A stretch of DNA of 64,000 bases from the NCBI RefSeq assembly GCF_015482775.1, contig NZ_CP058214.1, forward strand, positions 2,126,272-2,190,271. The letters are read 5' to 3'. The first letter of the stretch is position 1, and every line of letters starts with the position of its first letter. The notes beneath the pieces are model-generated. The model made no database searches. It saw nothing but the letters and a program-made list of their open reading frames with translations, and was not told the DNA's origin. Below are positions 46,492-55,741 of the stretch, one piece after another. This DNA comes from Kaustia mangrovi. GTDB taxonomy: Bacteria; Pseudomonadota; Alphaproteobacteria; Rhizobiales; Im1. A program made the position numbers and the translations under genes.

Positions 46492-48117
46492 ATGGCCGTG
46501 ACGAACCACCCGCTGGCGTCGGCCGCCGCGATGGAGATGCTGGCGGCGGACGGAACGGCGGCGGACGCGACGGCGGCCGCCCTGTTCGCGCTGACCGTCG
46601 TGGAGCCGATGATGGTGGGCATCTTCGGCGGCGGCGCCGCCGTCATCCGCAGTGCCGACGGCCGCGAGACGGTGATCGACGGGCTGTGCACGGCGCCGGC
46701 CGCAGCGCGGCCGGACATGTTCACGCCGGTCTCCGACGACTGGCCGGACTACATGGAAACCGTCGGCCGCGAGAACCGCGTCGGCATCCGGTCCATCGCC
46801 GTTCCGGGCAATCTCCTGGCCTGGTGCGAGCTGGTCGAGGAATATGGCCGGCTGCCGCTCCGCCAGATCCTCCAGCCGGCCATCCGCCATGCCGAGCAGG
46901 GGTTCGCGGTGACGCCCTATCTGGCCAACTGCATCGCCGAGCATGCGCAGGATCTGGCGCGGAACCCGGACATCGCCGCCCTCTTCCTTCCCGGCGGAAA
47001 GCCGCTCTCGGCGGGCGAGCGGCTGGTGCAGGCCGACTATGGGCGCACCCTGCGCCGGATCGCGGAGGAGGGTCCCTCCGTCCTCTATGCGGGCGCGCTC
47101 GGCCGGCAGATCGCGGATCATCTGGGCGGCGCGGGCTCGCCCATGACGATGGCGGATCTGGAGGCCTATCGCACGAAGCACCGCCAGCCGGTGCGCGGCT
47201 CCTATCGCGGCTACGACCTCATCGGCCCGCCGCCGCCCTGCTCCGGCGGCGTGCATGTCATTCAGATGCTCAATCTCATGGAGGCCTACGACATCCGGGC
47301 CTCGGGCTTCGCGACGCCCGAAACGCTCCATCTGGCGATCGAGGCCATCAAGATCGCCGCCTCGGACCGGCGCGCGGCGACCGCCGACCCCGATTTCGTC
47401 GCCGTGCCGGTGGAGCGGCTCCTGTCGAAGACCTATGGCGACCGGCGCCGCGCGGAGATCGATCCGGCGGCGGCCACCGCCTTCGAGCCCCAGGTGCTGG
47501 CGAACGAATCCGACAACACGACCCATGTGACCGTGGCCGACGGCGAGGGCAACATCGTCACCTCCACACAGACGATCAACAGCCTGTTCGGCGCCCGGGT
47601 CGTCATTCCCGGAACGGGCATCATTCCCAACAACTACATGTATCTGTTCGACCCGCATCCGGGCCATGCGCTCTCGCTGGAGCCGGGCAAGCGTATCACG
47701 AGCGGCATCTCCGCCTTCATCGCGCTGCAGGACGGCAAGCCGGCCTTCGCGCTCGGCCTTCCCGGGGCCCACCGCATCCCCTCATGCGTCTTCCAGGCGA
47801 TCATGAACATCGTCGATCACGGCATGACGCTGCAGCAGGCCGTCGAAGCGCCGCGCGTCTTCACCCAGGGCCAGGCCGTAGAGATCGAGCGCGGCATACC
47901 GGAGGAGACGCGCAGCCGGCTCGCCGGGCTCGGCCACCAGATCGTCGATGTCGCCCATGTCGGCGGCGGCATGTGCGCCATCGCCTTCGAGGACGGCATG
48001 CTGGAGGGGGCGGCCTGCTGGCGCGCCGACGGCACGCCCATGGGCATGGGCGGCGGACTGGCCCGCGAGGGCGTCAGCTTCTGGCCCGACCCGACACGCC
48101 GCCCGCGCCCGGCATGA
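46492..48117 (+). CDS. Gamma-glutamyltransferase-family Ntn hydrolase
   Basis: From the ATG at 46492 (MAVTNHPLAS) this is 541 residues of a GGT-type enzyme. The autoprocessing/catalytic threonine is in DNTTHVTVADGEGN (Thr ~343), followed by TSTQTINSLFGA and EPGKRITSGISAF. No signal peptide is seen, so a cytosolic location is likely. The family hydrolyses gamma-glutamyl amides or transfers the glutamyl group; some members are cephalosporin acylases. A different frame from ATG 46406 (ending LAVACEKA) would join in frame as KAPARGSRGMAV if one C were added at the CCCC run near 46470, so the true start may lie upstream. Confidence 0.85.
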   Translation: MAVTNHPLASAAAMEMLAADGTAADATAAALFALTVVEPMMVGIFGGGAAVIRSADGRETVIDGLCTAPAAARPDMFTPVSDDWPDYMETVGRENRVGIRSIAVPGNLLAWCELVEEYGRLPLRQILQPAIRHAEQGFAVTPYLANCIAEHAQDLARNPDIAALFLPGGKPLSAGERLVQADYGRTLRRIAEEGPSVLYAGALGRQIADHLGGAGSPMTMADLEAYRTKHRQPVRGSYRGYDLIGPPPPCSGGVHVIQMLNLMEAYDIRASGFATPETLHLAIEAIKIAASDRRAATADPDFVAVPVERLLSKTYGDRRRAEIDPAAATAFEPQVLANESDNTTHVTVADGEGNIVTSTQTINSLFGARVVIPGTGIIPNNYMYLFDPHPGHALSLEPGKRITSGISAFIALQDGKPAFALGLPGAHRIPSCVFQAIMNIVDHGMTLQQAVEAPRVFTQGQAVEIERGIPEETRSRLAGLGHQIVDVAHVGGGMCAIAFEDGMLEGAACWRADGTPMGMGGGLAREGVSFWPDPTRRPRPA

Positions 48118-48185
48118 GCGGAAGGCACCCCCCTCCATCGGCCGGGCCGGAGCACCTTGTCGCTCGCGATGTCGGGAGATGCGCG

Positions 48186-48228
48186 ACCGACCTGCAACCG
48201 GGCAGGCACGTCCGACTGCAGGTCGATG
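48186..48228 (-). repeat. Inverted repeat 3' of array copy 1
   Basis: ACCGACCTGCA pairs with TGCAGGTCGAT across a ~20-base GC-rich loop. It is the degenerate first member of a family of hairpins found once after every copy of the paralogous array. No T run is present, so it is not a classical terminator. The rest of the 48118-48295 gap holds nothing I can name. Confidence 0.55.
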
Positions 48229-48295
48229 GGTCCGGCATGCCGGAGCGGACCGTCCGGCGCCCGGCCGGATGCAAGCCTGCTCCGGGGCGCCCGGC

Positions 48296-50294
48296 TTAGC
48301 CCGGCCTTTGCTCGCGCTTCAATATCTCGGCAATATCGCCCAGCCTGACCGATCCGTTGCCGACCTGGGTCAACCCCTTCTCAGGGTGATTGGTGATCTT
48401 CAGCATCGTCTTCTGGCTGTCCTTAAACACATCAAACACCGCATTCGGCACGAGAAACACATCCCGCATGCCAGCGCTACTACCCGCTTTCGTCAACCTG
48501 ATCAGATCCCCCAGCTTCTTCGACACGGTAGAGGAGGCCTTTAGGCCCTTTACGACGGCGCCGGCAGCGCTACCGGGAGCCGGCCCGGCATAGCTGAACC
48601 TGAGTCCCAGGTTAGCGATTTGCTTCAGGGCGCGAGTGCCGTAGTCGTTAGCCTGATGCACTCCGGGTTTGACGCCTGGATCCTTCACGAAGCCTGCGAA
48701 TATGGGGTTGTCCCCAAAGTCGTCGGGATGTGAGGGGCGCTCGGTCGCGACCTCCTCCGACCAGTCTTCCGGCTTCGTCCACCAGTCTTCCGGCTTCTCC
48801 GGCCGTTGTTCCGGGTTCTTCAACCAGTTTTGCGAGATGTTCTCTATGATCTCGTTGGCATTAGCAGTCAGTGTGTCATAGATGCCGCTCTGCGATCCCC
48901 TGAAGACGATCGGCCTGACCCCGCCCCCCTGTCGGAAAACAGGTAGGTCCCCAGGGAGACGGCGCAAGCGCTGTCGGGTCGCGCTGGGGGATGAGCGAAA
49001 ACCAGTCCCCGGCCAGATATAGCGGGTCGGTCAGGCGCTCCACCGTGACCCCCGCCTCGGTGGGAATGATCGTGAGGCGCTCAGGCACCCTTACGGTTTG
49101 CGTCGCGACGCTGGTCTCGCCAGACGTGCCGGGATTTCCGGCCACCATTGCGGGGCGGGTCGCTCCCCCGGTATTGGTCAGCCCACTGAATGCGGTTTGC
49201 GTGGACGTCGTGCTCGTCGACCCCGCAGTCGCGATGAGTTCGCCATCGTATGGCGCCAGGACGACAGGCTGGCCAGTTACGCTGGAAATATATGGCTCCC
49301 TGACGCTTCCCGCGAGCGTGACCCGGCCATCGGCCGTGCTGCCTTCGCTGGCCGTTTCGAAAACGTCTTCGGCACTGCCTTCGCTGGCCGTCTCGAAAGC
49401 ATCTTCGGCGCTGCCTTCGCTGGCCGTCTCGAAAGCGTCGTCAGACGCCTCGCCGGCCGTTTCAGCGATAGCGCGCAGCACTTCGCCGGTGCCTGCCGCG
49501 CCGATTCCCAGCGCCGCGATACCGGCCCCTAACCACTTACCGGCACCGCCAGCGCCGGCGGCCGATGCCGCAGCGCCGGCGCCCGACGCCTCACCGGCGC
49601 CAGCAGCGCCGGCGCCCGATGCCGCAGCACCGGCGCCCGACGCCTCACCGGCACCGCCAGCGCCGGCGCCCGATGCCGCAACACCGGCGCCCGACGCCTC
49701 ACCGGCACCGGCAGCGCCGGCGCCCGGCATCAAAACGGCCGCGCCGGCGCCCGGCGCCAGGACGGCGGTACCGGCACCGAGGCCCAGCACCAGACCGGCG
49801 GTATCGTCGTCATCGCGCCCTTCACCGGCGGAAGCGCCGGCGCCCGGCGCCGGGACGGCGGTAGCCCCGTCTTGCCGCGCTTCGAAGGCGGCGTTGACGG
49901 CATTGACCACGTCATCGGCGGTGGTATCGTCGTCCACGACCCCTTCGCCGATATAGAAATCTCCCCTCGACTCAAAGAAATCGACGAACCCTTCGTCCCC
50001 CACGGGAACGACAAAATCGTCCGACTCCCCCCTGGCAGCCGCTTCCGCCATCGTCGCCTGCGCTGGCGAAACAAGGCCCAGCTCTTCTTCAGGGGTTACG
50101 AATTCCCCGCGAAACGCGACCGTCTGGCCGAACTGACGCTTGACCCGCGCAGGCTGCCCGGCATCATTCTGCTGGAGTTGTGCCAGCTTCGCGTCGAACG
50201 CCCGATCCTCCCCGGATGGATCGGACTGCCCCTGCTCCTCTGTGCCGGCGAATGCCTGGCGATTACTCAGATAGCCACCATCTATGGTTGACAT
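48296..50294 (-). CDS. Array paralogue 1: unknown repeat-rich protein, apparently frameshifted
   Basis: The N-terminal part is open from the ATG at 50294 (MSTIDGGYLSNRQAFAG) to 48876, and the C-terminal part continues in another frame to 48296. Alignment with copy 2 shows two one-base deficits, near 48947 (GGACC against GGCCCC) and near 48927 (in a G-rich run). Restored length is ~666 residues. Layout: conserved polar N-terminus, acidic region, Gly/Ala/Ser repeats of 18 residues, three 12-residue repeats with FETASEGS, a VTVERL module, an FRGSQSGIYDTL module and the C-terminal block SQKTMLKITNHPEKGLTQVG. No signal peptide and no cysteine in the restored protein. The family is unknown to me. 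Confidence 0.7.
49341..49448 (-). repeat. 36-bp coding tandem repeat (3 units) in array copy 1
   Basis: A 36-bp unit occurs three times in tandem, encoding SAEDxFETASEG. The units differ by only a few bases, so the expansion is recent. No counterpart is visible in the other four copies. Confidence 0.8.
49546..49735 (-). repeat. 54-bp coding tandem repeat (about 3.5 units) in array copy 1
   Basis: A 54-bp unit encodes 18 residues of the type GAGAAASGAGAGGAGEAS. About three and a half units are present, against about eleven of a related unit in copy 2. Repeat number thus differs between adjacent paralogues. Confidence 0.8.
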
Positions 50295-50566
50295 CGATTG
50301 ACCCCTTCAGGATTTGATTATTCCCAAAGGGACGCCAGACCCGACTGCTATCGGGAACTATGTTTTTCCAATGCCGCCCCCGCGCCGGCCTGAAAGCGCC
50401 GGTTGCCCTGTTGGATAGCTGTCCTTACTTTTTCGCGGATCGCAACAGGCCGGCATGGCTCAAACGGATCGACCTGTAACCGGACAGGCACGTCCGACCG
50501 CTGGTCGATGGGTCCGGCATGCCGGAGCGGCCCGTCCGGATGCAAGCCTGCTCCGGGGCGCACGGC
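50295..50566 (-). other. Spacer between array copies 1 and 2, with queC 3'-end relic and hairpin
   Basis: 50358-50410 resembles the last ~17 codons of queC including its TAG. On the minus strand it reads GRRFQAG-like and ends in a stop. 50466-50511 contains an imperfect hairpin with GGATCGACC pairing to GGTCGAT plus an inner CCGGAC/GTCCG stem. The 20 bases before the copy 1 start carry the conserved AGGG ribosome-binding site. No other gene is seen. Confidence 0.7.
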
Positions 50567-52778
50567 TTAGCCCGGCCTTTGCCCTCGCTTCAATATGTAG
50601 GCAATCACGCCCAGCTTGACCGATCCGTTGCCGACCTTGGTCAACCCCTTCTCAGGGTGATTGGTGATCTTCAGCATCGTCTTCTGGCTGTCCTGATGAG
50701 CTTGTATGAACCTGGCCATGTCCGCCGGCGCCTTCGCATACTTGCTGGTGTTCCTCGCTTTTATCAACCCGATCAGACCCGTCACCTTCTTCTGCACGGT
50801 GGAGGAGGCCTTTAGGCCCTTTAAGGCGGCGCCGACAGCGCTACCGGGAGCCGGCCCGGCATAGTTGAACCTCATTCCCAGATTGGCGATTTGCTTTAGG
50901 GCGCGAGTGCCGGAGTCGTTAATCAGATGCAGTCCGGGTTTGGCGCCTGGATCCTTCACGAAGCCTGCGAATATGGGACGGTCCCCATACTCGTGAATCG
51001 GGGGGCGCTCGCTCGTGGCATCCTCCGACCAGTCTTCCGGCTTCGTCCACCAGTCTTCCGGCTTCTCCGGGCGGCTGTCCGGGACGCTCTCTATTGTCTC
51101 GCCGGCATTGGCAGCCAGTGTCTCATAGATGGCGCTCTGCGATCCCCTGAAGACGATCGGCCTGACCCCGGCACCCCTGTCGGAAAGCAGGTAGGGGCCC
51201 CAGGAAGACGGCACAAGCGCTGTCGGGTCGCGCTGGGGGACGACCGAAAACCAGCCCCCGTCCACATATACCGGGTCGGTCAGGCGTTCCGCCGTGACCC
51301 CCCCACGGGCATGATCGAGGGGCGCGGAGGCGCCTGTACGGTTTGCGTCGCGACGCTAGACGTGCCGCCATTTCCGGCAGACGTGCCGCCATTTCCGGCC
51401 ACCATTGCGGGGCGGTTCGCTCCTCCGCTATTGGTCAGCCCGCTGAGTTCGGTTTGGGTAGAAGTCGTGCTCGTCGACCCCGCAGGCGTCTCACCTGCCG
51501 TTGTAGAAGTCGTGCCCGTCGACCCCGCAGGCGTCTCACCTGCCGTTGTAGAAGTCGTGCTCGTCGCCCCCGCAGGCGTCTCGCTGCGCGATTGAGCGGC
51601 AGCGGTCAGCACTCCGCCGACGCCTGCCGTGAAGCCTCCCAGCACCGTAACAAAGATCTCTCTCCAGCCTTCGGCGCTAGAAGCTGCGACGCCCGATGCC
51701 ACAGCACCCGCGCCCAAGGCCTCACCGACATCGGCAGCGACGGCGCTGGCCCCCGACGCCTCACCGGCAGCTCCGGCGCCAGCGCCAGAGGCCGAAGCAC
51801 CCGCGCCCGACGTCTCACCGGCAGCTCCGGCGCCAGCACCAGAGGCCGAAGCACCGGCCCCCGATGCCTCACCCGCAGCTCCGGCGCCAGCACCAGAGGC
51901 CGAAGCACCGGCCCCCGACGCCTCACCGGCAGCTCCGGCGCCAGCGCCAGAGGCCGAAGCACCGGCCCCCGACGCCTCACCGGCAGCTCCGGCGCCAGCG
52001 CCAGAGGCCGAAGCACCGGCGCCAGAGGCCGCAGCGCCCGCGCCCGACGTCTCACCGGCAGCACCGGCGCCAGCGCCAGAGGCCGAAGCACCCGCGCCCG
52101 ACGTCTCACCGGAAGCACCGGCGCCAGCGCCAGAGGCCGAAGCGCTGGCCCCCGACGTCTCACCGGAAGCACCGGCGCCAGCACCAGAGGCCGAAGCACT
52201 GGCCCCCGACGTCTCACCGGCAGCTCCGGCGCCAGCACCAGAGGCCGCAGCACCGGCCCCCGACGCCTCACCGGAAGCACCGGCGCCAGCGCCAGAGGCC
52301 GAAGCGCCGACCCCCGACGCCTCACCGGAAGCACCGGCGCCGGCGGCGGTACCGGCACCGAGTCCCAGCACCAGACCGGGGTATCGTCGTCATCGCGCTC
52401 TTCACCGTCAGCGCCGGCGCTCGACGTCGAAGGTCCCGATTGCTCGTCGGCTGTGATGATCGAGACCAGCCCATTGGGGCCGGACTCGAAGATCGGAAGC
52501 CGGGACGAGGCATCCGACGCCTCACCGGCAGCACCGGCGCTCGATAGCGAAAATGGGGTATCTCCAACTTCGCCGATGGTGCCCCTCCCATCGGGGGAGA
52601 GCACTGTGACGGGCGGCTGGCGTTTGTCCCGCGCCCGCTGTCCGGTGTCTTGCTGCTGGAGCTGCGCCAGCTTCGCTTCGAACGCCCGATCCTCCCCGGA
52701 TGGATCGGAGTGCCCCTGTTCGCTTGTGCCTGCGAATGCCTGGCGATGACTCAGATAGCGTCCATCTACGGTTGACAT
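50567..52778 (-). CDS. Array paralogue 2: largest copy, 18-residue Gly/Ala/Ser repeats, two apparent frameshifts
   Basis: The ATG at 52778 gives MSTVDGRYLSHRQAFAG. The homologous frame is interrupted twice: near 52378 (ACCCCGG where copy 1 has ACCGCCGG) and at the seven-G run (plus strand CCCCCCC, 51298-51304). Adding one base at each restores ~737 residues. The centre holds about eleven 18-residue units with GE(A/T)SGAG, then a hydrophobic patch (REIFVTVLGGFTAGVGGVL) and three ETPAGSTSTTST-like repeats. The VTAERL and FRGSQSAIYETL modules and the C-terminal SQKTMLKITNHPEKGLTKVG follow. Function unknown. It is closest to copy 1. Confidence 0.7.
51747..52350 (-). repeat. 54-bp coding minisatellite (about 11 units) in array copy 2
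   Basis: The 54-bp unit encodes variants of GAGASASGAGAGAAGEAS. I count eleven GE(A/T)SG units; one carries an extra short GAGASAS insertion. Near-identity of neighbouring units suggests ongoing expansion and contraction by slippage or recombination. The opposite strand and other frames stay open through the repeat and are shadows. Confidence 0.85.
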
Positions 52779-53059
52779 CGATTGACCCTTTCAGGATTTG
52801 TCCACCGCCAATGGCAGTCAGCCCCGCGACTATCGGGAACTATGTTTTTCCAATGCCGCCCCCCGCGCCGGCCTGAAAGCGCCGGTCGCCCTGTCGAATG
52901 GCTGTCCTTCTTTTTCGCGGATCCCAACAGGCCGGCATGGCCCAAACCGATCGACCTGCAGCCGGGCAGACACACCCGGTTGCAGGTCGATCGGCCCCGA
53001 GGCATTCAGGTGGCCCGTCTCGCGCGCCGTTCCTGTGCGGGCCCGCTGCCGACGGATGG
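52779..53059 (-). other. Spacer between array copies 2 and 3, with queC 3'-end relic and hairpin
   Basis: 52840-52893 is a relic of the queC 3' end, ending in TAG at 52840. 52947-52994 is a long inverted repeat: CCGATCGACCTGCA pairs exactly with TGCAGGTCGATCGG. The sequence between relic and hairpin is shared with the other spacers. The copy 2 start has the conserved AGGGTCAATCG leader. Confidence 0.75.
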
Positions 53060-54096
53060 CTATCCCCGGTTCGGCAGCGCGCGCAATGTCTCGGCGATAT
53101 CGCCAAACGTCGCCGAGTCTGTCCCGACCAGGGTCAGCCCGTCCTCGGGATATTGCGAGATCTTCAGCATTGTCTTCTGGCTGGCGCTCGCAACGTCCTT
53201 TGCCGCCGGTGTCAGAGACCTTATCTGCTTCAGCTTGGACACCAGAGACGACCCGCTTTTCCCGGCCTTTGCGAAAAGGCTCGACAAGGACTGCGAGGCA
53301 TGGCCGGGCGTATCGAAGGCAATTTCCGCGCTCGGAAAGCCGCCGGTCCTGATCGACAGGCCGACGACCTGCCGGCAGACCTTGACGGCGATATCCCGAC
53401 CCGACATCGTCGGGGGCCTCGCCGCACCGCGGTCCGCCACGAACCCGGCATATATGGAGCGGGGGCCTCGCTCGCCTCGGGGAAGTCCTCTCCCGGCTTT
53501 CGCGGTTCGTACGCAATGACCTTGCTGGCGTTTTTGTCCAGTGTGTCATAGATCTTGCTCTCGGTTCCCCGGAACGCGATCGGTTTGGCGCCGGCCCCCT
53601 TATCCGACAGGAGAAAGGTTCCCCGGCTCGAGTCTCTAAGCAGAACGGGCTCGCTCCGGGTGACGAGCGAGCCGGCCGGCCCCTTCTCCAGGACCGGGGC
53701 GGACAAGCGCTGCACCGTCACCCCCTCGCCAAGATCGAGAGGACCGCTGACTCTGGTCCGCGGCGCCGCGTTTACGCCTGCGGTCGCAACATCGGTGTCC
53801 GCCGCCGCCGTATCTGCGCCTGTGGCCGAAGCGCTTTCCGGCACATCCTCAGCGCTCGATGTCGAGAATCCGGAATCTGCGGATGATGTAGTGACATTGA
53901 CCCGCCCATCGGGGGTGGTCTTTGTGAAGGGGGACTGGCGTTTGTCCCGCACCAGCTGTCCGGTGTCTTGCTGCTGGAGCTGCGCCAGCTTCGCGTCGAA
54001 CGCCCGACCCTCTCTGGATGGATCGGAACGTCCCCGTTCCGCTGTGCCCGAGAATGCCTGGCTATTGCTCGGAGAGCTTCTATCTATGACTACCAT
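53060..54096 (-). CDS. Array paralogue 3: unknown protein, one apparent frameshift
   Basis: The ATG at 54096 gives MVVIDRSSPSNSQAFSG. The N-terminal frame is homologous to about 53470, and the C-terminal part continues in another frame to 53060. Copies 4 and 5 show one base missing at the GGGGG run at 53460-53464; restoring it gives ~345 residues with RSIYAGFVADRGAA. Modules: polar N-terminus with DAKLAQLQQQDTGQ, short variable linker, EGVTVQRLSAPVLEKGPAG, AKPIAFRGTESKIYDTL and the C-terminal block SQKTMLKISQYPEDGLTLVG. No Gly/Ala repeats. Function unknown. Confidence 0.75.
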
Positions 54097-54379
54097 CGAT
54101 TGACCCTTTCAGGATTTGTGCATCGCCCAATGGAAGCCCGGCCCGGCCACTATCCGGAATTATGTTTTCCCAATGCCGCCCCCCGCGCCGGCCTGAAAGC
54201 GCCGGTCGCCCTGTCGAATGGCTGTCCTTCTTTTTCGCGGATCGCAACAGGCCGGCATGGCTCAAACGGATCGACCTGCAACCGGACAGACACACCCGGT
54301 TGCAGGTCAATCGGTCCCGAGGCATTCAGGCGGCCCGTCTCGCGCGCCGTCCCTGTGCGGGCCCGCTGCCGACGGATGG
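54097..54379 (-). other. Spacer between array copies 3 and 4, with queC 3'-end relic and hairpin
   Basis: 54160-54212 is the queC 3'-end relic; its stop has become TAA. 54269-54285 (GATCGACCTGCAACCGG) pairs with 54296-54312 with one mismatch. The remainder is nearly identical to the neighbouring spacers, so these duplications are recent. Confidence 0.75.
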
Positions 54380-55459
54380 CTATCCCCGGTTCGGCAGCGC
54401 GCGCAATGTCTCGGCGATATCGCCAAACGTCGTCGAGTCTGTCCCGACCAGGGTCAGCCCTTCCTCGGGATATTGCGAGATCTTCAGCATTGTCTTCTGG
54501 CTGGCGTCCACAAGGCCCTTTGCCGCTTGCGCCAGGGACTCCAGCCCCTGCACATTGGACGCCAGAGACGCACCGCCCATTCCGAAAATGTTCGACAAGA
54601 GCTGCGAGACATGGCCGGGTGTATCGGGGGACCCCGCCGCACCGCGGTCCGCCACGAACCCAGCATATATGGAGCGGGTGTCCTCGCTCGCCTCGGCGAA
54701 GTCCTCTCCCGGCTTTCGCGGCTCGCGCTCGATGACCCTGCCGGCGTTTTCGTCCAGCGTGTCATAGATCTCGCTCTCGGTTCCCCGGAACGCGATCGGT
54801 TTGGCGTCGTCCCCACTCTCCGACAGGAGATAGGCTCCCCCGTTCGAGGCGGCAAGCGGAACGGGCTCGCTCTGGGGGACGGGCGAGCCGGCCGGCCCCT
54901 CCTCCAGGACCGGGGCGGACAAGCGCTGCGCCGTCACCCCCTCGCCAAGCTTGAGAGGACCGCTGACCGTGGTCTGCGTCGCGGCGTCGGCACCTGCGGT
55001 CGAAACGCTTTCCGACACATCCTCAGCATTCGATGTCGAGGATCCCAATGGATCTCCGATATTGGGAGGATTGACCCGCCCATCGGGGGAGATATATCCG
55101 GGCCTCTGCGATATCGGTGTCGGAGACGCGGAGATATTCCCGCCCCCGTTAGTAGCATCGGCCGCTGCCGCCGCGCCAGCCCCTGCGGCCGAAGCGCTTT
55201 CCGACACATCCTCAGCGTGCGATAGCGAAAATGCGGTATCTCCAACTTCGCCGATGGCGTTCCTCCCATCGGACCCGACCATTATGATGGGTCCCTGGCG
55301 TTTGTCTCGCACCAGCTGCTGTCCGGTGTCTTGCTGCTGGAGCTGTGCCAGCTTCGCTTCGAACGCCCGATCCTCGTTGGATGGATCGGAATGCGCCCGG
55401 TCCTCTGTGCCCGAGAATGCCTGGCTATTGCTCGGAGAGCTTCTCTCTATGGCGACCAT
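54380..55459 (-). CDS. Array paralogue 4: intact unknown protein (359 residues)
   Basis: One uninterrupted frame starts at the ATG at 55459 (MVAIERSSPSNSQAFSG) with AGGG eight bases upstream. The polar N-terminal ~45 residues (AFEAKLAQLQQQDTGQQLV) are followed by a Ser/Ala/Thr-rich, probably disordered linker. Then come EGVTAQRLSAPVLEEGPAG, AKPIAFRGTESEIYDTLDEN, a helical region and the conserved end SQKTMLKISQYPEEGLTLVG. No signal peptide, membrane helix or cysteine is seen. The intact frame and conserved ends argue that the protein is made. I recognise no family. Confidence 0.82.
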   Translation of the reverse strand: MVAIERSSPSNSQAFSGTEDRAHSDPSNEDRAFEAKLAQLQQQDTGQQLVRDKRQGPIIMVGSDGRNAIGEVGDTAFSLSHAEDVSESASAAGAGAAAAADATNGGGNISASPTPISQRPGYISPDGRVNPPNIGDPLGSSTSNAEDVSESVSTAGADAATQTTVSGPLKLGEGVTAQRLSAPVLEEGPAGSPVPQSEPVPLAASNGGAYLLSESGDDAKPIAFRGTESEIYDTLDENAGRVIEREPRKPGEDFAEASEDTRSIYAGFVADRGAAGSPDTPGHVSQLLSNIFGMGGASLASNVQGLESLAQAAKGLVDASQKTMLKISQYPEEGLTLVGTDSTTFGDIAETLRALPNRG

Positions 55460-55741
55460 CGATTGACCCTTTCAGGATGTGTCCACCGCCAATGGGAGCC
55501 AGCCCCCGGCACTATCGGGAACTATATTTTTCCAATACCGTCCGCGTCACCGGCCTGAAAGCGCCGGTCGCCCTGTCGAATGGCTGTCCTTCTTTTTCGC
55601 GGATCCCAACAGGCCGGCATGGCTCAAACGGATCGACCTGCAACCGGACAGACACACCCGGTTGCAGGTCAATCGGTCCCGAGGCATTCAGGCGGCCCGT
55701 CTCGCGCGCCGTCCCTGTGCGGGCCCGCTGCCGACGGATGG
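55460..55741 (-). other. Spacer between array copies 4 and 5, with best-preserved queC 3'-end relic and hairpin
   Basis: 55517-55575 differs from the queC 3' end at 57071-57129 by only about four bases; the shared stop TAG is at 55522-55524. Homology continues from the relic to the copy 4 start, exactly as from queC to the copy 5 start. 55631-55647 pairs with 55658-55674 (17-bp arms, one mismatch, 10-base loop). Confidence 0.85.

Noticed and set aside
51747-52350. Regular repeats as a possible CRISPR array
   Set aside because: Units are directly contiguous 54-bp coding repeats without unique spacers, in frame with the array protein, and no cas genes are present.
49565-52547. Arginine/proline-rich and alanine/proline-rich open frames on the plus strand over the array
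   Set aside because: They are alternative-frame readings of the 54-bp minisatellite and lack the conserved ends shared by the true copies.
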